Source of the DNA: Stanieria sp. NIES-3757
GTDB lineage: Bacteria; Cyanobacteriota; Cyanobacteriia; Cyanobacteriales; Xenococcaceae
Direction: 5' to 3'
DNA: 64,000 nucleotides
Assembly (NCBI GenBank): GCA_002355455.1
Contig: AP017375.1
Coordinates: forward strand, 2,666,001 to 2,730,000
The position numbers and the translations under genes were made by a program. Each line of letters starts with the position of its first letter. Positions within the stretch are counted from its first letter, which is position 1. The notes beneath the pieces are model-generated. The model worked only from the letters and a program-made list of their open reading frames with translations. It searched no databases and had not been told where the DNA came from. Below, in pieces: positions 27,165-34,995 of this stretch.

Positions 27165-28109
27165 TCAAATTGAACTAGGAGTCGCTCTAGCAGATTCCCG
27201 TAGCCTCTCCACATCGCGCATCGGCGGAGTGCCAAAATGCCGCTTGTACTCACGGTTGAAGTGCGAGGCATCATCATACCCTACTCGGTACGCAGCAGTG
27301 GTCGCGTCGAGATTTTGCCCCAGCATCAGACGGCGAGCCTCTTGAAGTCGTAGTTGCTTCTGAAACTGCAACGGACTCATAGCAGTCAACGATTTGAAGT
27401 GATGATGAAAGCCTGATACACTCATGCCAAGCTCTCGGGCGATGTCTTTAATCCGAAGCGGTTGGTTAAAGTCTTTCCGAAGGCGATCGACGGCTCTAGC
27501 GATGTGGTGAGTGTAGCCTCCAAGAACGGCAATCTGACACAGCCGATTCCCTTGCGCTCCCATCAGCAATCCGTAGATGATTTCCCGTTTAATTAGGGGT
27601 ACAAGCACGTGTGCTTCCGCAGGGGAATCGAGAAGGCTGACGAACCGCACCGTCGCATCTAGCAGATTAGCATCCAGTGGACTAACATCGATCGCTTTGA
27701 CACTAGGACCCCGTTGGGCTGAGGGATAGCCTGCCTCCACCATGACTGAACCAATCAGAGTGGGGTCGAGATCAAGGCGAAGACTCAGAAAGGGCTTCTT
27801 TGGAGAGGCTTCCAGAATTCGACTGGCGATCGGCAGTTCAACCGTCCCCAGCAGATAGTGCATCGGATCATACTGATAGCGATCGCTGCCCAGCAGCACT
27901 TCTTTGCTGCCCTGAGCAATGACACAAAAGGACGGAATTGAGACACTGTGCAAGCACTCTGAAGGATAGGAGGTGCGATAGAAGTGCAATCCTTTCAGCG
28001 GCTCGATCACGCCATCGTGACGAAGCACTTGGGCAATCCGCTCGGTCAGTTCCTCTCGGTTGGCTTGAGATCGGTCTATCTTACGCTTTGCCTGCGGGTC
28101 GTCTATCAA
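27165..28109 (-). CDS. AraC-family transcriptional regulator (AraC_N, YqhC-like)
   Basis: About 314 residues. The N-terminal two-thirds is an AraC_N-type cupin domain (FCVIAQGSKEVLLGSDRYQYDP, with a break at 20: FCVIAQGSKEVLLGSDRYQY), as in YqhC. The C-terminal domain has two helix-turn-helix units (IKDIARELGMSVSGFHHHFK, then QEARRLMLG and YDDASHFNREYKRHFG). YqhC-type regulators respond to aldehydes and control reductases, which suits the adjacent SDR genes. The start is uncertain: TTG at 28109 is the nearest start-like codon. The gene is divergent from the four-gene cluster with under 50 bp between them, so it probably controls that cluster and itself. Confidence 0.85.
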   Translation of the reverse strand: MIDDPQAKRKIDRSQANREELTERIAQVLRHDGVIEPLKGLHFYRTSYPSECLHSVSIPSFCVIAQGSKEVLLGSDRYQYDPMHYLLGTVELPIASRILEASPKKPFLSLRLDLDPTLIGSVMVEAGYPSAQRGPSVKAIDVSPLDANLLDATVRFVSLLDSPAEAHVLVPLIKREIIYGLLMGAQGNRLCQIAVLGGYTHHIARAVDRLRKDFNQPLRIKDIARELGMSVSGFHHHFKSLTAMSPLQFQKQLRLQEARRLMLGQNLDATTAAYRVGYDDASHFNREYKRHFGTPPMRDVERLRESARATPSSI

Positions 28110-28156
28110 CGCTCTACCGGCTTTTTCACTCGTTCTTGTTATGAAGGAAAGTCTTA

Positions 28157-28684
28157 ATGCTTTTGAGATGGTTGCCCATCAAGGGGAAAAACTGCCAGAA
28201 GCGAATGCTGATTTGGGTTCTCGCCCTAGTGATGTCCCTGAGTTACTCAGCCTGCCGTGCCGACAACAGTATTCCTAGCAGCGCCTCGTCGAAGATGCCA
28301 ACTGAAATATCAACCCAGCAGACAAACAGTATGAAGATAAACATCAAGGCCGGAAACGAAGTCATTACAGCCACTTTGGTTGATAGCAAAACCACTCAGG
28401 ATTTTATTTCCCTGCTGCCATTGACACTGACGCTGGAAGATTACGCGAACACCGAAAAAATTAGTGATTTACCAAGAACACTATCTACAGAAGATGCACC
28501 TCCGGGCAGTGATCCTTCGGTTGGAGATATTGCTTATTACGCTCCCTGGGGAAATTTGGCAATTTATTATCGGGATTTTGGATACTCAAACGGACTCGTT
28601 ATCCTCGGAAAAATTGATAGTGGCATCGAGGCATTGAATGTTCCTAGCTCTGTGGAAGTGATGATCGAGCTTCAATCGCAGTAA
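28157..28684 (+). CDS. Lipoprotein with cyclophilin-like fold domain
   Basis: 175 residues. The ATG at 28157 is supported by AAGGA nine bases upstream; an internal ATG at 28205 would give a more typical signal peptide. The signal (MLIWVLALVMSLSYSAC) ends in a lipobox-like SAC. After a Ser/Thr linker the domain MKINIKAGNEVITATLVDS, then PSVGDIAYYAPWGNLAIYY, matches the bacterial cyclophilin-like family often found beside AraC, SDR and hydrolase genes. These proteins lack proven isomerase activity. The role in this cluster is unknown. Confidence 0.75.
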   Translation: MLLRWLPIKGKNCQKRMLIWVLALVMSLSYSACRADNSIPSSASSKMPTEISTQQTNSMKINIKAGNEVITATLVDSKTTQDFISLLPLTLTLEDYANTEKISDLPRTLSTEDAPPGSDPSVGDIAYYAPWGNLAIYYRDFGYSNGLVILGKIDSGIEALNVPSSVEVMIELQSQ

Positions 28685-28768
28685 AGAGGGTATGGAAATG
28701 AAACTGCTTATGACGACTATCGAACCGAAGCTAATCGGCTAGATAAACCCACACATACGGAGAACTCA

Positions 28769-29857
28769 ATGAAACACCACATTCTAGTACCAACTCTCTT
28801 GATGAGTGCGATCTGTACAACAGCAGCATTTGCAATCGACAGAACCTACATGCGTGAGGCTTCCCAAGCACCCGTGCAGCAGTCCGCTGTGGTCGAGGGG
28901 GCAGACAACTTCTACCAAAGCGACCAAGTAACGATACAGAGAGTTACGTTCAGAAACCAATACAACATGCAGGTTGTTGGGAATCTCTTCATTCTTAAAG
29001 ACTTGGATCAGAACACCAATCATCCGGCAATCATTGTCGGGCACCCAATGGGCGCAGTCAAAGAACAAAGCTCGAATTTGTACGCCCAAAAACTGGCTGA
29101 ACAGGGATTCATCACTTTGTCTCTCGATTTGTCCTTCTGGGGCGAGAGTGAGGGGCAGCCCCGCAACGTTGTTTCGCCGGATATTTATGCCGAAGATTTC
29201 AGTGCTGCGGTCGATTTTTTAGGCACCCAGTCATTCGTTGACAGGAACCGGATTGGCGTTCTCGGGATTTGCGGCAGTGGCAGCTTCGTCATCAGCGCCG
29301 CCAAGATCGACCCGCGTATGAAGGCGATCGCAACGGTCAGCATGTACGACATGGGTGCAGCCAACCGTAACGGGCTGAGACGTTCTACAACCCTCGAACA
29401 GAGAAAGCAAGCGATCGCAGCGGCGGCTGAACAACGCTATGCGGAGTTCACGGGCGGTAAGACCCAATACACAAGTGGGACTGTGCATGAACTGAATGAA
29501 AACTCCACCACGATTAAGCGTGAGTTTTACGACTTCTACCGCACTCCCAGGGGCGAATACACCCCCGAAGGTTCGTCGCTGCAACTGACAACCCATCCGA
29601 CACTGACCAGCAACGTCAAATTCCTGAACTTCTACCCGTTTAATGACATCGAGACGATTTCGCCCCGTCCCATGCTGTTCATCACAGGTGACAACGCCCA
29701 TTCAAGGGAGTTCAGCGAAGATGCCTATCAACGCGCCACCGAACCAAAGGAACTCTACATCGTTCCCAACGCGGGACATGTCGATTTGTACGATCGGGTG
29801 AACCTGATTCCGTGGGACAAACTTGTGTCCTTTTTCAATCAGCATCTCAGTCAGTAA
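28769..29857 (+). CDS. Secreted alpha/beta hydrolase (dienelactone hydrolase / YcjY-like)
   Basis: 362 residues with a signal peptide ending near residue 22 (TTAAFA). GGAG lies a few bases before the ATG. The hydrolase core is seen in PAIIVGHPMGAVKEQSS, the elbow region LGICGSGSFVIS (about residue 165), FITGDNAHS and PNAGHVDLYDR. The elbow is GICGSG rather than the usual GxSxG, so the nucleophile may be the Cys or the following Ser; related YcjY/dienelactone-hydrolase proteins also have Cys there. The probable substrate is an ester or lactone. It is second in the plus-strand cluster. Confidence 0.8.
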   Translation: MKHHILVPTLLMSAICTTAAFAIDRTYMREASQAPVQQSAVVEGADNFYQSDQVTIQRVTFRNQYNMQVVGNLFILKDLDQNTNHPAIIVGHPMGAVKEQSSNLYAQKLAEQGFITLSLDLSFWGESEGQPRNVVSPDIYAEDFSAAVDFLGTQSFVDRNRIGVLGICGSGSFVISAAKIDPRMKAIATVSMYDMGAANRNGLRRSTTLEQRKQAIAAAAEQRYAEFTGGKTQYTSGTVHELNENSTTIKREFYDFYRTPRGEYTPEGSSLQLTTHPTLTSNVKFLNFYPFNDIETISPRPMLFITGDNAHSREFSEDAYQRATEPKELYIVPNAGHVDLYDRVNLIPWDKLVSFFNQHLSQ

Positions 29858-29890
29858 GCGAGAAATTGTCGTTTTAATACAGGAGAAAAT

Positions 29891-30667
29891 ATGGTATCCA
29901 ATTTGAATGGAAACTTCACAGATAAGGTGGCTTTTGTCACCGGAGCAGCAAGCGGTATTGGTCGCGAGGCGGCACTGGCTTTTGCCCGTGAAGGCGCTAA
30001 GGTCGTAGCTGCTGACATTTCAGAACAGGGTAATCAAGAAACGGTACGCCTGATCGAAGACCAGGGCGGACAGGCGATCGTCGTCAAGTGTGACGTAACA
30101 CGGGCCGAGAACGTGAAGGCAGCCCTAGCCAAGACCATTGAAACTTTCGGGCGGCTGGACTTCGCCTTCAACAATGCAGGTATCGAGCCGAGGAAGCCAG
30201 CTCCAGCCGCAGAGTACGAGGAGGAGGAGTGGAACCGGATTATCGACATCAACCTGCGCGGCGTTTTCCTGTGCATGAAGTATGAAATCCCGCTACTCCT
30301 CAAACAGGGAGGCGGTGCGATCGTCAACACGTCCTCGGGGGCGGGAATTATTGGCATCAAGGGCAGTCCCGCGTACACTGCGGCGAAACACGGCGTGATT
30401 GGTCTCACCAAGTCGGCGGCCCTCGACTACGCCGCGCAGAACATCCGCATCAACGCAGTCTGTCCTGGCTACATCGACACCCCCATGATGGGCCGCTTCA
30501 CTGGTGGCACAGAGGAAGGGCGAGCGCAGGTGATCGCAGAAGAACCGATAGGACGGATGGGCAAGCCTGAGGAAATTGCTGCGGCAGTTGTCTGGCTGTG
30601 CTCGGATGCGTCTGCCTTCATGGTTGGACACGCCATGGTCATCGATGGTGGACAAACGGTGCAGTGA
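29891..30667 (+). CDS. SDR-family oxidoreductase
   Basis: 258 residues of a classical short-chain dehydrogenase. The cofactor site is TGAASGIGREAA, followed by NNAGIEP, the catalytic Ser in NTSSGAG, and the YTAAKHG motif with both Tyr and Lys. The end, GHAMVIDGGQTVQ, is typical. The acidic residue after the second strand (AADIS) favours NAD(H). AGGAGA sits about 8 bases before the ATG. The gene is strongly GC-rich, and long antisense frames here are composition artefacts. It is likely to reduce or oxidise a small carbonyl or alcohol. Confidence 0.9.
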   Translation: MVSNLNGNFTDKVAFVTGAASGIGREAALAFAREGAKVVAADISEQGNQETVRLIEDQGGQAIVVKCDVTRAENVKAALAKTIETFGRLDFAFNNAGIEPRKPAPAAEYEEEEWNRIIDINLRGVFLCMKYEIPLLLKQGGGAIVNTSSGAGIIGIKGSPAYTAAKHGVIGLTKSAALDYAAQNIRINAVCPGYIDTPMMGRFTGGTEEGRAQVIAEEPIGRMGKPEEIAAAVVWLCSDASAFMVGHAMVIDGGQTVQ

Positions 30668-30794
30668 TGGGATGGTCGGAGCAAAAGAACCGTTTTTGCT
30701 GATGCCACATCGAACTGTCGGCGTGCCCTTAGCCGCTGATTGGCAAGTCTGCTCTTGCGCAACTCAGTAGTTACTCAATAAAAATAGGAATAAG

Positions 30795-31538
30795 ATGATT
30801 AAAGACAAAGTTGTGATTATTACCGGCGCATCATCAGGGATTGGTGAAGCAAGTGCGAAATTGCTTGCAAGCAAAGGAGCTAAAGTCGTATTGGGCGCGC
30901 GACGCGAGCACCAATTGAGACAACTAATTGATGAAATTCAAAAAGCTGGCGGACAAGCCGCCTATCAAGTGATGGATGTGGTTAACCCATCTGATAACGC
31001 CCAGATCGTCAAGCTTGCCAAGGAAACATTTGGAGGTGTCGATGTTATTTTCTTGAACGCTGGCATCATGCCCACTTCTCCACTTTCTGCATTGAAAACT
31101 GATGAATGGAATCAAACGGTTGATGCCAATATCAAGGGTGTACTACATGGTATCGCTGCTGTGTTACCAACGTTTATTAGCCAAAAGTCTGGGCACGTTA
31201 TCGCAACTTCATCGGTTGCTGGATTAAAAGCTTATCCAGGCGGTGCGATCTATGGTGGGACGGAATGGTTTGTACGCGATTTCATGGAAGTTCTACGCAT
31301 AGAGTCAGCTCAAGAAGGAACTAATATTCGTACTGCGACAATTTATCCTGCTGCAATTAACACTGAGTTGCTAGGCCAGATTACCCACCAAGATGCGGCT
31401 GAAAAAATGACAGCCTTGTATAAGCAATATGGCATCTCACCCGATCGCGTCGCCAATGTTGTGGCATTTGCTATCGACCAGCCAGAAGACACAAACGTAA
31501 ACGAATTTACAATTGGCCCAACTACGCAGCCTTGGTAA
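30795..31538 (+). CDS. SDR-family protein with Lys-to-Glu change in the YxxxK motif
   Basis: 247 residues. The cofactor motif TGASSGIGEAS, the ARR segment typical of NADP(H) preference, LNAGIMP and the catalytic Ser region ATSSVAG are intact. The active-site motif reads YGGTEWFVRD: Tyr153 is present but the usual Lys is Glu157 (codon GAA at 31263-31265, one base from AAA). This residue normally lowers the Tyr pKa and binds the nicotinamide ribose, so activity may be altered or lost. The gene is less GC-rich than the preceding SDR. AGGA lies upstream of the ATG. It is the last gene of the cluster. Confidence 0.85.
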   Translation: MIKDKVVIITGASSGIGEASAKLLASKGAKVVLGARREHQLRQLIDEIQKAGGQAAYQVMDVVNPSDNAQIVKLAKETFGGVDVIFLNAGIMPTSPLSALKTDEWNQTVDANIKGVLHGIAAVLPTFISQKSGHVIATSSVAGLKAYPGGAIYGGTEWFVRDFMEVLRIESAQEGTNIRTATIYPAAINTELLGQITHQDAAEKMTALYKQYGISPDRVANVVAFAIDQPEDTNVNEFTIGPTTQPW

Positions 31539-31660
31539 GGATAGTGCGGTTGGTTAGACTGAGTACGATCGCGACTGAGTTCGGGTTCAAACCTGCTTTC
31601 AGATCATACTATAGCGATCGCCTTTTTTGGCTCTAGCATGATCGCTTTGGTTTCAATCAA

Positions 31661-31770
31661 TTATTTTTGAGCATCAGTAACCCGTCAACTGAGTTTAAGA
31701 TTAAACCAAAAATTCCCAAGAGTTACAGTCGTAATCGCAATGAATTAAGCTAAATATTGATTTATTTGAA
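31661..31770 (-). pseudogene. Degraded copy of the 3' end of the DPM1-GtrA gene
   Basis: This segment aligns with 31807 onward (offset 146 bp) at roughly 83% identity over about 100 bp, starting exactly at the stop codon. Read in the same frame it gives NQYLA-stop-FIAITTVTLGN, then FWFNLKLS-stop-RVTDAQK-stop, against NEYLAKLIAIAVVTFWN, then FWFNLKLSWRVTDAQK in the intact gene. Two internal stops show it is dead. It lies between the GC-rich island and the intact gene. Confidence 0.85.
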
Positions 31771-31806
31771 TAAAAATTTTATTTAAAACCTAAAACCTAT
31801 TACTGT

Positions 31807-33012
31807 TTATTTTTGAGCATCAGTAACCCGCCAACTAAGTTTAAGATTAAACCAGAAATTCCAAAAAGTTACAACAGCGATCGCGATTAGTTTGGCTAGA
31901 TATTCATTAACTCCTAAAATATTAAATAAGAAATTAACAATCAAAACATTTAAAATTAAACCAGTTAAACAAACTATATTAAATTTGAGTAATCGTTTGA
32001 TTCTTGTTCCCATCCCTTTTTGGCGACTGGAAATATCTCCAAACGTCCACAAATCATTCCATAAAAAGTTATTAATAATTGCTACTTCCGAAGATAAAAT
32101 TGCACTACGAGTTAAAGCAAATCCTAAGACAGTTCTTAAAACGTAAAATACTCCTAGATCGACAAAAACACCACTAAAACCAACCACACCGAAACGCAAA
32201 AATCTTTTAACAGGCCATAAATCAAACCGTAATCTGAGTAAATGTTGAATATATTCAATATATTGTTTCCAAGTAACTTTACTCGCCCCTGCTTGTCGTT
32301 CTCTAAATACGTAACCCACTTCTCCGATCCAACGAATCTTACCTCTACCAGTTACTTCAATCAAGATTTTATAACCAACGGGAGAAAGTGGTTTACCTAC
32401 AATGGCATCTCGGCGTACCATAAAATAACCACTCATGGGGTCAGAAAGACGACCAATGACTTCAGGAAGGATTATTAAACCTAGCATTTGCGCGCCACGG
32501 GATAAAAAGCGACGCACGATACTCCATTCACTAACACCACCGCCTTCAACGTGACGACTAGCAACGGCCAAATCTGCGCCTTTTACCATTTCTTGCCATA
32601 GTTGTAGCAAAATTTCAGGAGGATGTTGTAAATCAGCATCGATTACACCTAAAACTTTACCCCTAGCTACTTGCCAGCCCCGAATAACCGCAGTAGATAA
32701 TCCCTTTTCATGTTCTCTCCGCATTACTCTGAGTTGGGGATATTGAGTGGTTAATTCCTGCGCCAGTTTCCAAGTACTATCAGGACTGTTATCATCGACT
32801 ACAATTAGTTCGTATTCTCCTGGAATAATACTATCGAGTAATTGACTGAGAATTTTGACAATTTCTTGAATATTTTCCCCTTCGTTATAGGTGGGAATAA
32901 TTAAAGAAAATTGCAGGGGTAAAGTTGCAATTTCCTCTGTATAACAAACGGGAGATGAAGTAATTTCTAAAATGCCAGAAGGAACAGGAAGAAGGTTTGA
33001 ATAAAAATTCAT
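31807..33012 (-). CDS. Polyprenyl-phosphate glycosyltransferase (DPM1-like GT2) fused to GtrA
   Basis: 401 residues. Residues about 30-260 are a GT2 domain of the dolichol-phosphate-mannose synthase type (FSLIIPTYNEGENIQEIV, VVDDNSPDSTW, GVIDADLQHPPE with the DAD-type metal site). Residues about 265-395 are a GtrA domain with four membrane helices (FLRFGVVGFSGVFVDLGVFY). The product is expected to load a sugar onto a polyprenyl phosphate and help move it across the membrane. The GT39 gene ends only about 14 bp upstream on the same strand, a natural partner that uses such lipid-linked sugars. A broken copy of its 3' end lies just downstream. Confidence 0.92.
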   Translation of the reverse strand: MNFYSNLLPVPSGILEITSSPVCYTEEIATLPLQFSLIIPTYNEGENIQEIVKILSQLLDSIIPGEYELIVVDDNSPDSTWKLAQELTTQYPQLRVMRREHEKGLSTAVIRGWQVARGKVLGVIDADLQHPPEILLQLWQEMVKGADLAVASRHVEGGGVSEWSIVRRFLSRGAQMLGLIILPEVIGRLSDPMSGYFMVRRDAIVGKPLSPVGYKILIEVTGRGKIRWIGEVGYVFRERQAGASKVTWKQYIEYIQHLLRLRFDLWPVKRFLRFGVVGFSGVFVDLGVFYVLRTVLGFALTRSAILSSEVAIINNFLWNDLWTFGDISSRQKGMGTRIKRLLKFNIVCLTGLILNVLIVNFLFNILGVNEYLAKLIAIAVVTFWNFWFNLKLSWRVTDAQK

Positions 33013-33026
33013 ATATTTTAATAATA

Positions 33027-34673
33027 TTAACGATGTTGATAAAGACTAGCGGTAAAATGATCTAATTCCCAAGTTCCTAATAATAGCTGTTGTTGGACTA
33101 ATTGAAACTGTGGTTCTAAAATTGTTTCGATTTGTTGTTTTTCAGTAGTGGTTGTTGGTTTGCCCCACACAGGGCGATCGCTATTTAACCAAAGCAGACG
33201 TGAATAAGATTGCGTTTCGGTAGTCAGAGTATTTGTCAAAGCAGGAATTAATTTAGTAGCAGGTTGGGCAAGTAGCATTACTGGAGACTCTGAAGGTAAA
33301 GAATAAGCTAAACGAAGAACATGACCCCAAGCATGAGAATTCATCACAATTAAAGTAGATTGGGCTGGTTCTTGTTTAATTATGTCTGCGACTTGATGGA
33401 ATATCCAGCGATGACGTAACGAAAAATCAGCAGTATTTACAATTAGATAAAAGATAAGTAACCCTCCTGCTGCTAGATTTTGCCACTTTCCAGCAGCTTT
33501 TTCAATCCAGGTGGCTACTAATAATAAACAACCAGGCAGAATAAAAATTAGCGATCGCCCGAACCCAAAGCCAACGGTAAATTTTCCTGAAATTACATCT
33601 ACCGCAACCATCATTAACAGGGGTAAAATGCCTAAAATTAAAGCTATTAATAAACTTTGTTTTTGATGGTGTTGAACCAAACTCCAAATACAACCAATTG
33701 CGATCGCAACTGCACCAATTCCTGCTACAGTAATCAAAGCTGGAGGTAAGATACTTGCCCAATCACCGATTAATAAAAGATTGCCTAGAGTTTGTAGAGT
33801 TTCTTCAAGATGTTGCCAACTTGTAGCTAATAAACTGCCAGAAGCAGCAAATCTATTTAAATCTGCATTATTTAATTGTTGTCTAGTTCCCCACAGTAAC
33901 CAAGGAGTAGTAATTAAGACTCCACTACTTAATAACAAACCGTAGTATAACCATCTTTTGCGGTCTAAAAACAATACTAATACTCCTAAACTCGCCACCC
34001 AAAATAAGAAGTAATAGAATGTCATAAATCCTGCTGTGACCGAAAATACGAGAATCAAACTCCAACTTACAATTTTTTTAGTTTGTTTAGAGGTGGTTAC
34101 TCCTTTAATTGTCTCCAACATCGCCCAACCACTTAATACTGTCCAAAAAACAAGAGAACAATACATTCTGACGTTGAGAGAGTGAAACAAATAAAAAGGA
34201 TTTAAACCCAATAAAGCAGCTAAGAGTAAACCGCCACGATGTCCAAGTAAATGTCTTCCTAAACCATAACTACAACCTATTGCCCCAATACTATATAAAA
34301 CTGGCAAACTACGCATCGCTGCGACCGAATTACCAAATAAACGCAACCATAGGTGTTGTCCGAGATAAAACAAAGGTGGATGGGGTTCAGCTACTAACCC
34401 TTTGAGTAATTTTTCTCCTGTTTGCAGGAAATCCCCAACACTATTTTCTATGGGTAAAGATAATAAAGATTTATAGCTAGCTAATAAAATAGGTATATCG
34501 GAAGGATTTTGATACAGTTTTTTTTGCCCTGTAACTAACAGTAAAGATAAAACTTCGTCATACCAAAATTCTCGACTATCAAGATTAATAATTCGGAGAA
34601 TTACAGTTACTGCAATTGCAGTAAACAGTAACCATTCCCAAGGAAAACATTTTAATAATTTAGGCATAGTCAA
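33027..34673 (-). CDS. GT39-family membrane glycosyltransferase (ArnT/PMT-like)
   Basis: 548 residues with about ten or more hydrophobic helices. The N-terminal loop holds the acidic motif FWYDEVLSLLL after the first helix, the DE pair that marks the GT-C/GT39 active site. It is followed by PHPPLFYLGQHLWLRLFGN. The enzyme would transfer a sugar from a polyprenyl-phosphate carrier to a lipid, protein or glycan on the outer face of the membrane. It forms an operon with the downstream DPM1-GtrA gene. Confidence 0.85.
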   Translation of the reverse strand: MTMPKLLKCFPWEWLLFTAIAVTVILRIINLDSREFWYDEVLSLLLVTGQKKLYQNPSDIPILLASYKSLLSLPIENSVGDFLQTGEKLLKGLVAEPHPPLFYLGQHLWLRLFGNSVAAMRSLPVLYSIGAIGCSYGLGRHLLGHRGGLLLAALLGLNPFYLFHSLNVRMYCSLVFWTVLSGWAMLETIKGVTTSKQTKKIVSWSLILVFSVTAGFMTFYYFLFWVASLGVLVLFLDRKRWLYYGLLLSSGVLITTPWLLWGTRQQLNNADLNRFAASGSLLATSWQHLEETLQTLGNLLLIGDWASILPPALITVAGIGAVAIAIGCIWSLVQHHQKQSLLIALILGILPLLMMVAVDVISGKFTVGFGFGRSLIFILPGCLLLVATWIEKAAGKWQNLAAGGLLIFYLIVNTADFSLRHRWIFHQVADIIKQEPAQSTLIVMNSHAWGHVLRLAYSLPSESPVMLLAQPATKLIPALTNTLTTETQSYSRLLWLNSDRPVWGKPTTTTEKQQIETILEPQFQLVQQQLLLGTWELDHFTASLYQHR

Positions 34674-34995
34674 GCCTCATTTTTGTTATATTAATTGTCA
34701 AAATATAATTGTTTTTAATAGTTTTATTTAAATTTATAATTAATTACTAAAAATTTCTCTACTTAAAAAGTAGATTTTTTTTGACTTTCTTATCGAATAA
34801 ATTAATTTAAATTTTCCGAATTTTTACTGAGTTCGCTACCAGTATAATCTCACTTACAAAGAGATTGCCAACCCTTAATTATGAAGTTTTTGTAAATTAT
34901 TGGCTAGCAATTATATTTTTTTTTCTAAGTTATAGCAACTGAACTATAGATCGAGACAAAATATTGAATTGCCCCTACAACAATTAACCATCAAT
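34674..34995. other. AT-rich intergenic region between ols and the GT39 gene
   Basis: 322 bp, very AT-rich. Just beyond the ols stop it carries TTGCCCCTACAACAATT (about 34968-34985), which looks like half of the GTAGGGGC palindrome. Otherwise I see only the presumed promoter of the GT39/DPM1 operon and no gene. Confidence 0.4.

Larger units (their letters stand above)
27140..31560. other. GC-rich accessory island (AraC, lipoprotein, hydrolase, two SDRs)
   Basis: Base composition becomes visibly GC-richer from just after the P-ATPase to about 31560, then falls back. Codons change with it (many GCC, CGC and ATC). The plus-strand genes carry good Shine-Dalgarno sequences (GGAG, AGGAGA, AGGA), unlike many flanking genes. 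HIP1 sites are still present, for example near 27882, 29325 and 29410, which points to another cyanobacterium as donor. No integrase, tRNA or clear direct repeat was found at the left side. On the right a degraded copy of the neighbouring gene's 3' end lies at 31661-31770. Confidence 0.7.

Noticed and set aside
28784-29701. Antisense frames across the secreted hydrolase gene
   Set aside because: Same reason: the sense strand has a signal peptide and hydrolase motifs, while the antisense frames have no domain features.
30034-30762. Long antisense open frames across the GC-rich SDR gene
   Set aside because: They run opposite to a clear SDR with intact motifs, and arise from the high GC content.
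31545-31625. tRNA-like stretch (GCGGTTGGTTAGA and GGGTTCAAACC) at the island edge
   Set aside because: A D-arm-like and a T-arm-like motif are present, but the T stem does not pair and no acceptor stem or anticodon arm can be built. I do not call a tRNA or att site.
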